From Anastatus disparis (Eukaryota; Arthropoda; Insecta; Hymenoptera; Eupelmidae), in the NCBI GenBank assembly GCA_017163975.1, contig JAFFSR010000352.1:620001-684000 (forward strand): 64,000 bases of DNA. Reading direction: 5' to 3'. A model generated the notes under the pieces. The model did not search any database. It was not told the origin of the DNA and saw only the letters and a program-made list of their open reading frames with translations. Shown in pieces: positions 19,731 through 31,358 of this stretch. The position numbers and the translations under genes were made by a program. Position 1 is the stretch's first letter. Every line of letters starts with the position of its first letter.

Positions 19731-20364
19731 GGTGGCTCAAGCGCTTGGTGCCGTATCAAGCGGGGCCCTGTCTGCGACATCAAAATGTTTTTATTGATAG
19801 AGCTATTATAACTAATTAAATAGTATTATTGATTTCTTATGATAAGAGAACAATTTTAAGTAATCAAAAGTAATAAAAGAGAAAAAAAAATTTTCGTTTT
19901 GTTTCTTATTACAAGTTTTACTTTGGTACGTCCCTGCTGTTTTGTTGGTTACGAACACTGTAAACGCACGTAAGCCTTACGTATGGCGTTTGCATCTGAC
20001 GCGCGTGCGCAGAAGCTGCCATTATGTGTAGCAAATTCTATTTCTTATTCTTTTAGATTTATTTTCTCTTGTATTTCTTCGTCAAGCCCTGATTTTCTTT
20101 TACAAATGTCATCTCCGTGAAATGAACTATAGGTATATAATTTTTTTTTTACATAGTATCTTTTTTTAATAGAGTAAAATCGGATTTACGATTCAGTCCC
20201 ATAAGAGCACGTACATTTATTATTATTTTTATAATAACTTTTTCTCAAAAAATAGTTCGTCAACCCATAATTTTCAAAATATAGATCGAAAGATTAGTTT
20301 AAAGAATATTTTTATGAAAATTTTAGGAGTTTAAATCATTTTAGAAAAAATCGCTTGAGCCACC
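19731..20364. mobile_element. TTAA-flanked MITE, 634 bp
   Basis: The terminal inverted repeats are GGTGGCTCAAGCG at 19731 and CGCTTGAGCCACC ending at 20364. They are flanked by TTAA at 19727-19730 and 20365-20368. A TTAA duplication is typical of piggyBac-type and Kolobok-type transposases. No coding capacity is present, so this is a non-autonomous copy. Confidence 0.8.
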
Positions 20365-20599
20365 TTAAGTGATAACTTATAAATAGTTATATTATTTTAT
20401 TAAATACATTTACAATTTGAATAATTATCTTCATGTTAAAACTAAATTTAATTAGCATTCAATTGAACAAGTTATTTAAAAAATTGCCCACTATTCAAAG
20501 TTATTAAAAAGTTATTTATAAAAAGTATTCCCATATCAAAATTTCAAAATTCTAACATTAAAGAATTAGTTTTGATGTTAAAATTTTCTTGTGATATGC

Positions 20600-20685
<86 letters not shown>
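20600..20685. repeat. (AC)n(AT)n microsatellite
   Basis: About 16 AC units followed by about 26 AT units without interruption. Long AT tracts of this kind recur at 5818-5862, 15636-15660, 16587-16612, 21975-22018, 35408-35426 and 63538-63562. Confidence 0.95.
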
Positions 20686-20687
<2 letters not shown>

Positions 20688-20944
20688 CTTATAGTAAAAA
20701 ATTGTCTCACCTTGTATGAAAATTATTTTTTAAAAGTAGAATAATACTGTGAATAAACAAATGATTATAAGAAAATATTAAAAACTGTAAATAATAATAA
20801 AAAAGCGTTAGGCTAGAGATAAATATTGATTGTTTATTATCATTTTTGCATTTTTTAAATGTAATTACTGCAAATATCCGTAAATAACTGTAAATAAATT
20901 GAAAAATAAAATTATTAGAAATAACTCAAAATAATTTTCATATG

Positions 20945-21973
20945 GGACATTTCACACCAACTGGAAGAGCAAAAAAATAAAAATCTCTGAAACTCTAAGA
21001 ATATATTCTTTTTGTTAACCAAAAAATGTAAAAAAATTTTCAAGGATTTAGATTAGAAGGATTAAGAGCTATAGATCCTTGAAATTTGGAAATTTTTTAA
21101 AATTTTTGGAATAGTCCCAACTTGATCTTTTTTTTTCCTGAAAATCCTGATGTTTTGGAGAGAGATTCACAAGAATACTTCTTGTTGTAAATGAAGAGTA
21201 GAGTTAGCATGATTCTTTACAGACCTGAATTTTGAAGTTTTATATTGGTTGTTATATGTATTACATGGTAATTGAAATTACTCATTGTTCGCCACTTCAG
21301 AAATTTCTTCTCGCTGGCTTATTTTTTTCTATTTTACATGAACTTTAAAATGAATTTTTGATCATGTAAGTCAGAGCCATCAATAAGGAGTTATGAATTT
21401 TCAGTTTAAAATATATATTTTTATGTATAATTGATTTTCAATATATAAATTAATTATACATGAAAATATACATTTATATTCAGTATGAAAAATAAATCAT
21501 ACATTAAAATATATATTTCAAACTGTCATAACTCCTTATTGGTGGCTCTTCCTTACACAATCAAAAATTTATTTTGAAGTTAATAAAAAATAGAAGAAAT
21601 TAAGCCCTCGAAAAGTAATGTCTGAAGTGGCAAACAATGAGTAATTTAAATTACTATGTAATACATATAACAACCAATAGAAAACTTCAAAATTCAGGTC
21701 TGTAAAGAATCATGCTGACTCTCCTCTTCATTTACAACAAGAAGTATTCTTATGAATTTCTCTCTAAAACATCAGGATATTCAGGAAAAAAATCATAAAG
21801 TTGGTACTTTTCCGAAATTTTGAAAAATTTCCAAATTTCAAGGATCTATGGCTCTTGATCCTTGCATATTTAATTCCTTGAGAATTTTTTTACACCTTTT
21901 GGGTAACAAACAGAATATATTCTCAGCGTTTCAGCGGTGTTTGTTTTTTGGCTCTTCCAGTTGGTGTGAAATG

Positions 21974-21976
<3 letters not shown>
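20945..21976. mobile_element. Foldback element, ~1.03 kb, near-complete palindrome
   Basis: The left end GACATTTCACACCAACTGGA (from about 20946) is mirrored by TCCAGTTGGTGTGAAATGTC ending near 21975. Mirrored blocks continue almost to the centre near 21455: for instance the block around 21180-21215 (CTTCTTGTTGTAAATGAAGAG) is matched by the reverse complement around 21725-21750. There is no coding capacity. A (TA)n tract abuts the right end, which obscures any target-site duplication. Confidence 0.8.
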
Positions 21977-22022
<46 letters not shown>

Positions 22023-22265
22023 GTATGATTGCCAAAAATAACCATTCTTTATCGTTATATTATTTCTACAAATTTAATTATTATTTATTTATCATATAAC
22101 AATTAATTCATAGCAATTTTCATAATTTCTTCTATTTTTTAGCTTTTAAAGTAAAAAGGCAGTAAATTAAATTAGTTAATATAAAAGCAATTTTTTTGTG
22201 AATATCTTTGAAAACAGTTCATTGAAAATTAATTAAAATTCTTAAAAGAATTTCAATTTCCAATA

Positions 22266-22853
22266 ATGGTTTTGACTGAGAAAGATAAATTGATTGTTAA
22301 AGGACAGGGATTGTATAGTGGAATTGCTGTCATGTTAACTGATATTCATATATTAGAATTTAATAATATTTCAAACCAGTACACCTTATTCAACATACAA
22401 TTAACTTAACTAATTCAAAGACCACAATATATTAAATCAGTACTGATTGATGGAGAATTTATACAATTATTATTTTCCGGAAATATAGAAAAGGGTTACC
22501 AGATTTTTGTGTATTATAATAATAAGGTAATTCATATATATGACAGTTTAAATCTTAAATATCTACAAGATGAGCATAAGATTCATATAAACAGATTATT
22601 TCCGAACAAATCAGAATTAAGCATAGTATTCGAAACAGTACAATCACAAACAGATAATTATGATTGTGGCGTTCTTGCAATCGTTTTTGCTATTGCAATA
22701 CTTTATAATTTAGGTCCATGTTGTTTAAGATATGATGTTTCTCAAAAAGGTACTAATAAAATGGAACAAATACGTGCAAATGAAGCTACACGTAAGAGAA
22801 AAGCTTACATTAAAATAAAAGAAAAACAACCAAATAAATATAAAAAAAATTAA
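22266..22853 (+). pseudogene. Ulp1-like (C48) cysteine protease ORF of the Helitron
   Basis: The frame runs from ATG 22266 to TAA 22851-22853 with one internal TAA at 22407-22409 in the same frame. The C-terminal half has the C48 layout: HIYDSLNLKY with the expected catalytic Asp, then QSQTDNYDCGVLAI with the oxyanion Gln and nucleophile Cys. The catalytic His is expected about 15 residues before the Asp, but the sequence there is GYQIFVYY. A Tyr (TAC) stands where His is expected, again a one-base C to T change. The tail is Lys-rich. These proteases cleave SUMO-like or polyprotein substrates; their role in Helitrons is not established. It lies directly upstream of the Helitron Rep region on the same strand. 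Confidence 0.7.
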
Positions 22854-23040
22854 AAATATTAAGATATAAAAAATAAAATTAATTATAAATAGAGATACTA
22901 ATAAATTAAAATAGTCGCATGAAAAAGAAAAATTACGCAAAAAAGAGACTTATAGAAAAGTTATTAGTGAACAATATAATGAATATAAGAGAATAGTACA
23001 AATTAAAAATAAAAAATTGGAAAATGCCGATATTATTAAG

Positions 23041-25262
23041 AAAACACTATGTCTATTGTTCGCAATAATAATTTGGATAAAAATAGATATAATCTACCTA
23101 CTTACAATGAAGTTGCTATAGTATATGTTGGATAAGACGATCTTCCTTCTATTGAACGTGATATTGTCATTTACTCTAACTAGGAGAGTATCAGACCTCC
23201 GGATCACGGATGTTGCTCAAACTTCGGGATAAGTTTTCAGATGTCAAAATATGAAAGGAAACAGAATTTTAGATCTCAACGCTCAATATTTCTCTAGTTA
23301 AATTATAGCGTAATAAACATTAGACCCAATTTCAGCTTTTGTTATTAATTCATGTTTTAAAAAGAAAAATCGGGTCCAATGTTTATCATGCTATAATTTT
23401 GGAAAAAAATAATATTTTGACATGCTATAACTACTATTTTGAAAGGATTTGAGCTCAGCTTTCATTTAAAAAAGTTTCAAGCTCCTAGTCATCAATGCTA
23501 AGGAACTATATGCGTTTGAAAATCTAGTAACTTTTTAGTGATTTTGTTTAATCGCCTGTAACTAGGGAAATATTGAGCGTTGGGATCTAAAATTCTGTTT
23601 CCTTTCATATTTTGCCATCTGAAAACTTATCCCAAAGTTTGAGCAAAATCCGTGATCCGAAGGTCTGATACTCTCCTTGTAAGTATGATAAACCAATTAA
23701 TATACATACAGATCCTATGACATATCCGCTTATTCATCCTAATGGTGATTCCGAATGGATGCTAAATATAAAAAGTAAATTCGGAAAATCTAATATTTCA
23801 AATTTGAAATCTTATAATTATAGATTTAATGTTAGAAATGAATTTAATCCATTCTTGAATTTGGGAAAATTATCTCAACAGTTCATTGTTGATGCATTTG
23901 AAAAAGTTGAAACCTCCAGATTATATTTCATACGAAAAAACCAAAATGTATTAAAAAGTAACTGTTACGAATGTGTTATGGACTATTTACATAATAAAAA
24001 AAAATCAGATTCTTCAGAAATTGGAAAAATGGTAATATTACCGTCAAACTTTACAGGAAGTCCACGATTTTTAAAACGAAATTACATTGACTCAATGACA
24101 CTTGTAAATTATCGTGGTAAACCGTTTGTAACTATGACTTGTAACCCACATTGGAAAGAAATAACTGAAAACATGCAAATTTATGAAAATGCAATAGATA
24201 GACCAGATATAATAACAAAAGTATTTAATCAAAAAGTAGAAGAATTCAAACATTTAGTAGTTTAATTCAGTAAGTTAAATTTAGTAAAAAATTCAAGAAT
24301 ATTAAGAAAATATATTACATATAGTTATGTAATTGAATTTCAAAAACGAGGATTACCGCATATGTTGGTAACAACTTACTCTTGGATAAAAATGATAAAT
24401 TTGATATTCCCGCAAAAGTTAATAAAATAATAAGTGCAGAAATCCCAAATAGAGATATTTATCCAAAATTATATAGTATTCTTAAACAATTCATGATACG
24501 CGTTCCCTGTGGTGTGCAAAATATAAATTGTCCGTGTATGGATGAAAATACGAAACAATGTACTGAAAATTTTTCAAGAAAATTGAATAATACAACAACA
24601 TTTAAATCCAATGGATATCTGCTATACAAACGTAAAAATGATGGCGTCAAAATAATTCTCAAAAATAAATTTACAGAAAGAATTGCAGATGATGAATTTG
24701 TTGCTCCTTATAATCCTTACTTATTATTGAAGTTTAATGCACACATAAACAGAGAAGTTTGTTCCACTGTACACTGCATTAAATATTTATTCAAATACTG
24801 TTATAAAGGTCATGATTGTGCATACATTAAAATACATCAAGTAAGTGTGGATCCTCAATCAGAAAGTAAAGACACTTTTCAAAATGACAATCGTGAAAAT
24901 GTTAAATATGAATATGACGAAACCCAACAATACATTAATACACGATATTTATGTCCACCTCAAGCAATGCACAGATTATGAGAATATCCTTTTCATGTTA
25001 TTCTACATACTATAAAACGTCTAAGCGTTCATGAAGAAAATCAACAAAACGTATTTTTCAAAGGAGGAAAAGAAGGAATGATCATGCGAAAAAATGTGGG
25101 AACAACATCAACAGTATATTTTGAATTGAATAGAAGAGATTTTAAAGCACGAAATTACTTGTATTCAGAAATACCAAATTTTTATACATTTGATGAAAAA
25201 CTGAAAAAGTCGAATAGAAGAAAAAAAAAAGAAAACCAATACTTAGTAGAATGTACTTGGTA
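23041..25262 (+). pseudogene. Helitron replication initiator (Rep) region, broken
   Basis: The region starts near 23050 (NRYNLPTYNEVAIV, ERDIVIYSN), is split by the foldback element at 23180-23680, and resumes at about 23690 with TYPLIHPNGDSEWML and FNPFLNLGKLSQQFIVDAF, the Helitron-like N-terminal domain. An in-frame TAA at 24263-24265 precedes EFQKRGLPHM, the HUH nuclease motif; its second His is missing because the frame slips between about 24365 and 24385. The next frame contains NKIISAEIPNRDIYP and VAPYNPYLLLKFNAHIN, typical of Helitrons, and a TGA at 24979-24981 lies within an otherwise continuous frame. At least four lesions exclude activity. The protein would nick and rejoin single-stranded ends in rolling-circle transposition. 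Confidence 0.85.
23180..23680. mobile_element. Foldback element family F1, copy 1 (in the Helitron)
   Basis: The ends AGGAGAGTATCAGACCT (left) and AGGTCTGATACTCTCCT (right) are inverted repeats. Arms of about 100 bases pair, then the centre is asymmetric. A clearly related copy lies at 41601-42265. It splits the Helitron N-terminal domain, so it is younger than the Helitron. Confidence 0.75.
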
Positions 25263-25264
25263 AG

Positions 25265-26629
25265 TCCAAAAGATAGAGAACGTTATTTCATTAGGTTATT
25301 ACTATTACATGTTAAAGGAGCCACATCTTTTGAAGCTTCACGTACTGTTGATGATGTGATGTACAATTCGTTTTATGAGGCAGCTAAGGCAAAACAATTA
25401 ATTAATGAAGATGAAGAATAGGATGGATGTTTGGAAGAAGCATCTTCAACAGAATTCCTTTATATTCTTTGTGAATTATTTGCTTTCATTTGCGTTTTTC
25501 ATAATACTATAAATGCGCGAGATTTATATGAAAAATATGAAGATAAGCTATAAAATCCTAAATACGAAAAAAATAAAGGTGAAAATTTTGCATTGTATGT
25601 TATTAAAAATAATTCACAAGTCAATGGATTTTCTTTAAACGATTTGAATTTACCTAACATAAGCACATTTATAGAAGATAATAATCAAACAATTTTAAAT
25701 GATAATAATAATATTTTTAATGAATTAGAAGTGAAAATAAATTCCTTAAATGATAAACAAAGGCAAATATTCAGCTCTACTATAAAAAAATTAAACAAGC
25801 AAAGTAAAAATATATATTTTTATAGATGGACCGGGTGGAAGTGGAAAAAGTTATTAACTTAGGGTTTTAATGGTTTATTTCAAATATTATACTATACATT
25901 ATTCATGTGTAGCTTGGACAGCTATAGCAGCAAATTCATTAGTCGATGGAAAAATCGTGCATACAACATTTAAACTACCGTTAAGAGGACGCTAGATCTC
26001 TCTGCTCTTTTCTAATTAAAAACTGTAGGTTTTTGGAAAAACTAACGATTATTGATGAAGATTAAAAGTTATCCGCAACTTGTGCAGTAAAAAGCAATAT
26101 TTTTTCTGATAAGGAAAAATTGATTTTGATGCTTTTTTTTTCAAAAAAAGTTTGACATACTTACAAAATCATAAGTTAGGCTAGAGAATTAATTTGTTCT
26201 CATTAGAAAAAATATTGTTTTTAACTGTACAAGTTGTGGAAAACTGTCGATTTCTAGTAATAACTTCTAGTTTTTCCAAAAACCTACATTTTTTTATTGG
26301 AAAAGGATAGAGAGATACAACGTCCTCTTAAATATAGCAGATTGTACTACTTGTAATGTTAAGCTTAATTCTGCAGAAAGCAAACAGAGGGAACACAAAT
26401 AATTATATGGGATGAAATATCCATGACTTTATTATTTGCTCTTGAAGCAGTTGATCGTCTTTTCCAAGATTTATGCGATGTGAACCGACCCTTCGATGGT
26501 AAAACTGTAATTGTATCAGGAGATTTTAGGCAAACATTACTAATTGTACGACATGGAAGCCGTATGAACATTATTGAAAATTCAGTTAAATTAAGTTTAT
26601 TATGGCAGAATCTAGAGCTCAAAATATAG
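25265..26629 (+). pseudogene. Helitron Pif1-type helicase, broken and 3' truncated
   Basis: A frame from about 25253 carries KDRERYFIRLLLLHVKGA, a conserved block before the helicase, with in-frame stops at about 25419 and 25551. From 25593 the frame reaches LNDKQRQIFSSTIKKL. The Walker A loop GPGGSGKS is at about 25830-25853, one frame away from the preceding reading, so a single-base indel lies just upstream of it. After the nested foldback element, Walker B appears as IIWDEISM (about 26400), followed by VIVSGDFRQT and IVRHGSRMNIIE. Sequence homology ends at 26629, abruptly replaced by tandem repeats. This helicase would unwind DNA during transposition. It is inactive. Confidence 0.82.
25984..26328. 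mobile_element. Short TA-flanked foldback element in the Helitron helicase
   Basis: 345 bp with ends AGAGGACG and CGTCCTCT, flanked by TA at 25982-25983 and 26329-26330. The arms are largely complementary along their length (for instance AAAACTGTAGGTTTTTGGAA on the left and its near mirror at about 26275). It sits between helicase Walker A and Walker B. It is non-coding. Confidence 0.72.
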
Positions 26630-27640
26630 AACCAAAGTAAATATAAGAATCAAAAAAATATTGGGCTCAAAAAAATATAGAGCCAAGAATACATGAGAAT
26701 AAAAAAAATATAAGATTCAAAGAAATATTGGACCCAAAAAAATATAAAGCTCAAGAAAATATAAGAATCAAAAAAATATAGAGACCAAGAAAATATAATA
26801 ATAAAAATATGTTGCGCCCAAAAAAATATAAGAATCATAAAAATATTTGGCCCGAAAAAATATAGAGCCCAAGAAAATATAAAAATCAAAAAAATATAGA
26901 GCCTGAGTAAATATAAGAACCGAAAAAATATCAGGCCAAAAAAATTAAAAGAATCAGACAAATATTGGGCCCAAATAAATATAGAGACCAAGAAAATATA
27001 ATAATAAGAAAAATATTGCGTTCAAAAATATAAGATAAAAAAAATATAAACCCAAAAAAAAAGTTAAAATAAAATAAAGCCCAGAAAAATAAATAGCCTA
27101 AAAAAATTAGAGGCCTAAAGAAAATAGGATTCGAAAAAAAGTAGGTCCAAAAAAATTTAAGCCCTAGAGAAATATAGAGCTAAATAAAATATAGGACCAA
27201 AAGAAAATATAGAACCCAAGAAAATATAAATTTCAAAAAAATATTGGGCCTAAAAAATTATACAGCCAAAGAGCATATAGGAATCGAAAAAATATTTGGC
27301 CCAAAACATTAGAATCCAAGACAATATAAGGCCCAAAGAAAATAGCACTAAAAAAAAAGTAGGACCCAAAAAACACAAGGCCCAGAAAAATATAGAGCTA
27401 AATAAAATATAGGACCCAAAAAATCATAGAACCCAAGAAAATATAAATTTAAAAAAAATATTGGGCACAAAAATGTAGAACACAGGAATATATAAGAATT
27501 GAATAAATATTAGGCCCAAAAAAATAGAGCCCAAGAATACATAGGAATCGAAAAAATATTGGGCCCAAAAAAATACAAGACCCAAAAAAATATGGCCCAA
27601 GATGCTTATGACTAATGAGGACTAATTATATAGGGCCCAA
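26630..27640. repeat. Degenerate tandem array of A-rich units with GGGCCC/GAGCCC motifs
   Basis: About 1 kb made of short units of the form ATTGGGCCCAAAAAAATATA, AGAGCCCAAGAAAATATA and AGAATCAAAAAA, reshuffled and diverged, at roughly 18-25 bases per unit with higher-order groups of 60-80. On the minus strand it gives spurious Phe/Ile-rich open frames. It begins immediately after the truncated Helitron helicase. Confidence 0.85.
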
Positions 27641-28440
27641 TAAAAAATTGCTACTCTTATTAACAAATGATTAGACACATTTAACAAATGCGGAGAACCG
27701 GAGAACCGGAGAAACGGAAAAAAGTGGTTTCACTTTAATATAATACAGGATAGGATAATTAAAAAAAAATTTTTTTAATTCATCTATTTTTATCAACTTA
27801 CAATCGTCATCACTTCGGTTCTAATTGATCCAAAAACTTGATCGAAGGTTTATTTCAAAGTTTTTCGTTAATATTTTCTCTAAATTAATAAATAAAAGCA
27901 TAAACGAATAGTAAGAAGACGTAGTAGTTGAAAAAATAGCATGATGTGCCATAGTATTAATGGTTTAAAATGGAGAACATAAAAAAATCGTTCGAAAACC
28001 TGTTAAAAAAAATAAGGCAGAATAGCATATTGTCACCTATTACAAAAGTTAGCATTTTTTACATATAAAAATATATGAAGTTATACAAAAAAATATAGTT
28101 TTTGAGAAAATTGCATTAAAAAAAATTTTTTTTCTAGGTTTTTCATGAATAACTCAGACGGATTAGCTCGCATCGCAAAAATCAAAACGGCATTTAAAAC
28201 TAGACGGAATTCCTCACATTTGATAGAAAAATTCGTCTCGAAAAGTAAAAAATTGACGGAGATAGAGCATTATGAATACGGAGGTCCAATTTCATTTTTT
28301 CACCTTCGAAAAAAATTATCCTAATAAAAAATTATAATAAAACAAACATCCTTTATCACAGCTGTTAAAGTTTAACAATAACAGAATTTATCATTACATA
28401 AGTGACTTAGACAACTCATAATATAAAATTCAAAGAACTC
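27641..28440. other. AT-rich spacer, no feature seen
   Basis: Apart from the fading edge of the tandem array, nothing recognisable is present. There is no open frame of note, no inverted repeat and no coding similarity. Confidence 0.5.
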
Positions 28441-28478
28441 AATTTTTATTTTTTCTATGAGATATTTTCAGTTATGAT

Positions 28479-31332
28479 CTATTTCTTAATCTTTTTTTTA
28501 CAATACTCATTACAATGAAGCTCTCTTAGATCTTTAGGGAGATTATTAAACAGATGAATGGCCTTTATATAGCTTCGATTACTACCCACTGTTTTACAAA
28601 TTTGTGGCAGCAAAATGCTCTTATTCCTAGTAATACTATTGGAGTTTTTGTAGTTAAAAGTTAATTCTTTATAGTGAAACATAAGAGATTCAATGGCAAA
28701 GAGCTGATCAATGCTCAATGGTCTTTCATTAGCAACAAAACAATCCCCAAATACAATTCTCAACAGTTTTATTTGTAATTTTTGTAATAATATTTTATGT
28801 GACGCCAAGCATCCACCCCAAGCAATAATTCCATAGTTAATTATGCTATCGAAAAAAGCATAATAAATAAGTAACATTGTTTCAGTAAGCATAAACTTAG
28901 AGAATTTACAAAAAAGAAAAGTCAAATACTTAGTCTTATTAACAATGTATTGTATATGATTTGCCCATTTCAGTCTATAATCAAATACAACTCCAAGATA
29001 TTTACATACTTCAACTCTTTTAAGACTAACTCCATTTATTTCTAAGTTAAAATCAGAAGGCACGCTGTCAATATAATTCCCAAAAGTAATGAAAACGGTT
29101 TTATCTGTATTCAAGGATAACTCATTTAAAGCCATCCAATCAGAGATAAGCTTTAGATAATTATTCATTTTACCTTCTACAGTTTTCCAGTCGCTATCAG
29201 TGCTTATGACTGCAGTATCATCAGCAAAACATAAAACTACATCATCCGGCATGTTAATTAACAAATCGTTAATGTATAGAACAAAAAGCAAAGGACCAAG
29301 CACTGTACCCTGTGGAACTCCCGTTTTTACCACACAAAACTCCCCCACTGCACCATTAACCTTAACTCGTTGTTTTCTATTTGTTAAATAACTAGAGTGC
29401 AGTAGGTAAGCACTGCCTCTAATTCCATAATTATATAATTTTTTTTAACAATATCTTATGATTAAGAGTATCAAATGCTTTAGCAAGGTCAAGAAAGGTA
29501 ATAGCTATAGGAGTACTTTTATCCAATTTTTCATAACATAAATTTGACAAATATTGAAGTGCATCTTTGGTACCCAAATTCTTTAAAAATCCAAATTGTC
29601 TATTAGATAGTATTTTGGATTTGTTAATGAAGTTGAAGATTCTAATGTAAATGATTTTCTCAAATAATTTTGCCAAGTTAGAAACAAGTGATATTGGTCT
29701 ATAATTAACAACCAAATGACTATCTTTAGCTTTAAATATAGGTATAACGTCAGCACATTTCAGCGCATCAGGCCAGACTGATTGTTCAATACTTTTCTTA
29801 AAAATATATACCAAAGGATCAAGAATGAAATCTGATAGTATTTTAATTGTTTTCATATTAATATAGTTAATACCCCCATTCTTCATTTTCATACTATCAA
29901 TAATTTTCAGAACCTCAAAAGAATCAGTAGGTGTGATAAACATAAACCTAGGATTGTTATTCGGTACAGTTAAGGAAGTATTGCGAGGTTTACAAATTTT
30001 CTTACTCAGTTCACTACCAATATTACAAAAATAATTGTTCATTTAATTTGAGACATCAATTGGATCATGTATTTTCTTATTTTGTTCATCTATTATACAT
30101 GTTACTTTATCATTACTTCTTTTATTCTTTCCCATAATGTTGCCAATAACACTCCATAAGTTTTTAGGATTTTGTGTATTCAACTTAACTCTATCCCTAT
30201 CATACATTAATTTGGCCATTTTAATAACTTTATTTAAAATTTTAGTATAATTTCTATATTCAGCTTTAATAATAGAATTATCAGGATTTGATTTCATAGT
30301 CAAATATAGATTTTCTTTAACATTACAAGAAATTATTATTCCTGACGTAATCCATTTTTTCCTAGGCTTATTCTTATAATTAAATTTGGTTTTACTATCA
30401 CAGTTTCTGGATAAGTCAATACATTTGTGTATCAAATCAATTAAACAATTAACCGCATCATTAGGATCACGTAAGGAAAACACCTCAGTCCAGTTCATAT
30501 TATTAGCCACTTTCAGCATCTTATTATAACTGATAGAGAAGGAAGAAGATACAGGCTTAGACGTCATTTTGACTTTTTTAATAGATAAAAAAAGAGGATA
30601 ATGATCATTAAATAAATTTTCATACTTAAAAGAATTAGTTTCTATAGAACTGGACTTAACAAAAATATTGTCAATACATGAACCCTCAGACGCATTTAGA
30701 ACAGATGGTCTAGTTATTGAGCAAAAACCAGGTTTAAAACCTTTTTCCATAAGATTATTCAAATGCTCCTGGCCTAACGTATCAAGTTTAATAAGATTAA
30801 TATTGAAGTCACCCAATAACAGATGATCTTTGATATTTATACAACTATTCAGATAATTCTTTAATTCAATTATAAACTCAACTTTAGGAAGATCATGAAC
30901 TCTATACAATGCAGAAACAGCCAATTTTCTATTATTATTTAAATATACTACTGATTTAATGATCGATAGTCGGCCCATTTTGACAGTAATTGTTTCTTCA
31001 ATAATATCATCTTTAATATACATAACTACACCATCCGCTATATTAATATCGCTACCATTATAATACATTTTGTAACCAGTCATACTAAAAAATTCACAAT
31101 GATCAAGTATTCTCGTTTCCGTACAAACAATAACACAAGGCTTAACTTCCAATCTCTCTACAAACAAATTCAATTTATCAAAATTAGCATTCAGACTTCT
31201 TACATTAACCAACAGTACATTTTCTTTATAATTTTTTGTATATTTGTTAAGAGAAGATAGTTTATAAAAAGTACTTTCATTAATTATCTCTTTTTGAATA
31301 TTATTAACAAAATCCAAATTAGACATCGACAT
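28479..31332 (-). pseudogene. ORF2 (endonuclease and reverse transcriptase) of non-LTR element L1A
   Basis: The minus-strand ATG at 31332 begins an APE-type endonuclease: VLLVNVRSLNANFDKL, VIVCTETRI with a catalytic Glu, and HLLLGDFNINL. An in-frame TAA at 30043-30045 lies in a linker; the frame continues at once with MNNYFCNIGSEL. The reverse transcriptase follows: ADVIPIFKAKDSHLVVNYRPIS, then FLDLAKAFDTLNH with the first catalytic Asp. A frameshift at the A run (29441-29449) leads to GVPQGTVLGPLLF and CFADDTAVI, the FADD box. The C-terminal region ends near 28479. Target-primed reverse transcription is the known mechanism of such enzymes. Two lesions make this copy inactive. Confidence 0.88.
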
Positions 31333-31358
31333 AAAATAAAAAAAAAAAAAACAGAAAA

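Larger units (their letters stand above)
22266..26629 (+). mobile_element. Decayed Helitron with an Ulp1-like protease gene
   Basis: In order on the + strand are an Ulp1/C48-like cysteine protease ORF, the Helitron Rep-like N-terminal domain, the rolling-circle replication region and a Pif1-type helicase. All are broken by stops and frameshifts, and the helicase is also interrupted by a 345 bp foldback element. Another foldback element splits the N-terminal domain. The helicase is cut off at 26629 by a tandem repeat array. Helitron ends (5' TC, 3' CTAG with hairpin) could not be placed. Confidence 0.85.

Noticed and set aside
20600..20685. CRISPR-like or regulatory repeat
   Set aside because: It is a plain dinucleotide microsatellite; no direct repeats with unique spacers occur anywhere in the window.
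26650..26991. Minus-strand 113-codon frame rich in Phe, Ile and Trp, resembling a membrane protein
   Set aside because: It is the translation of the GGGCCC/A-rich tandem array and repeats with the array unit.
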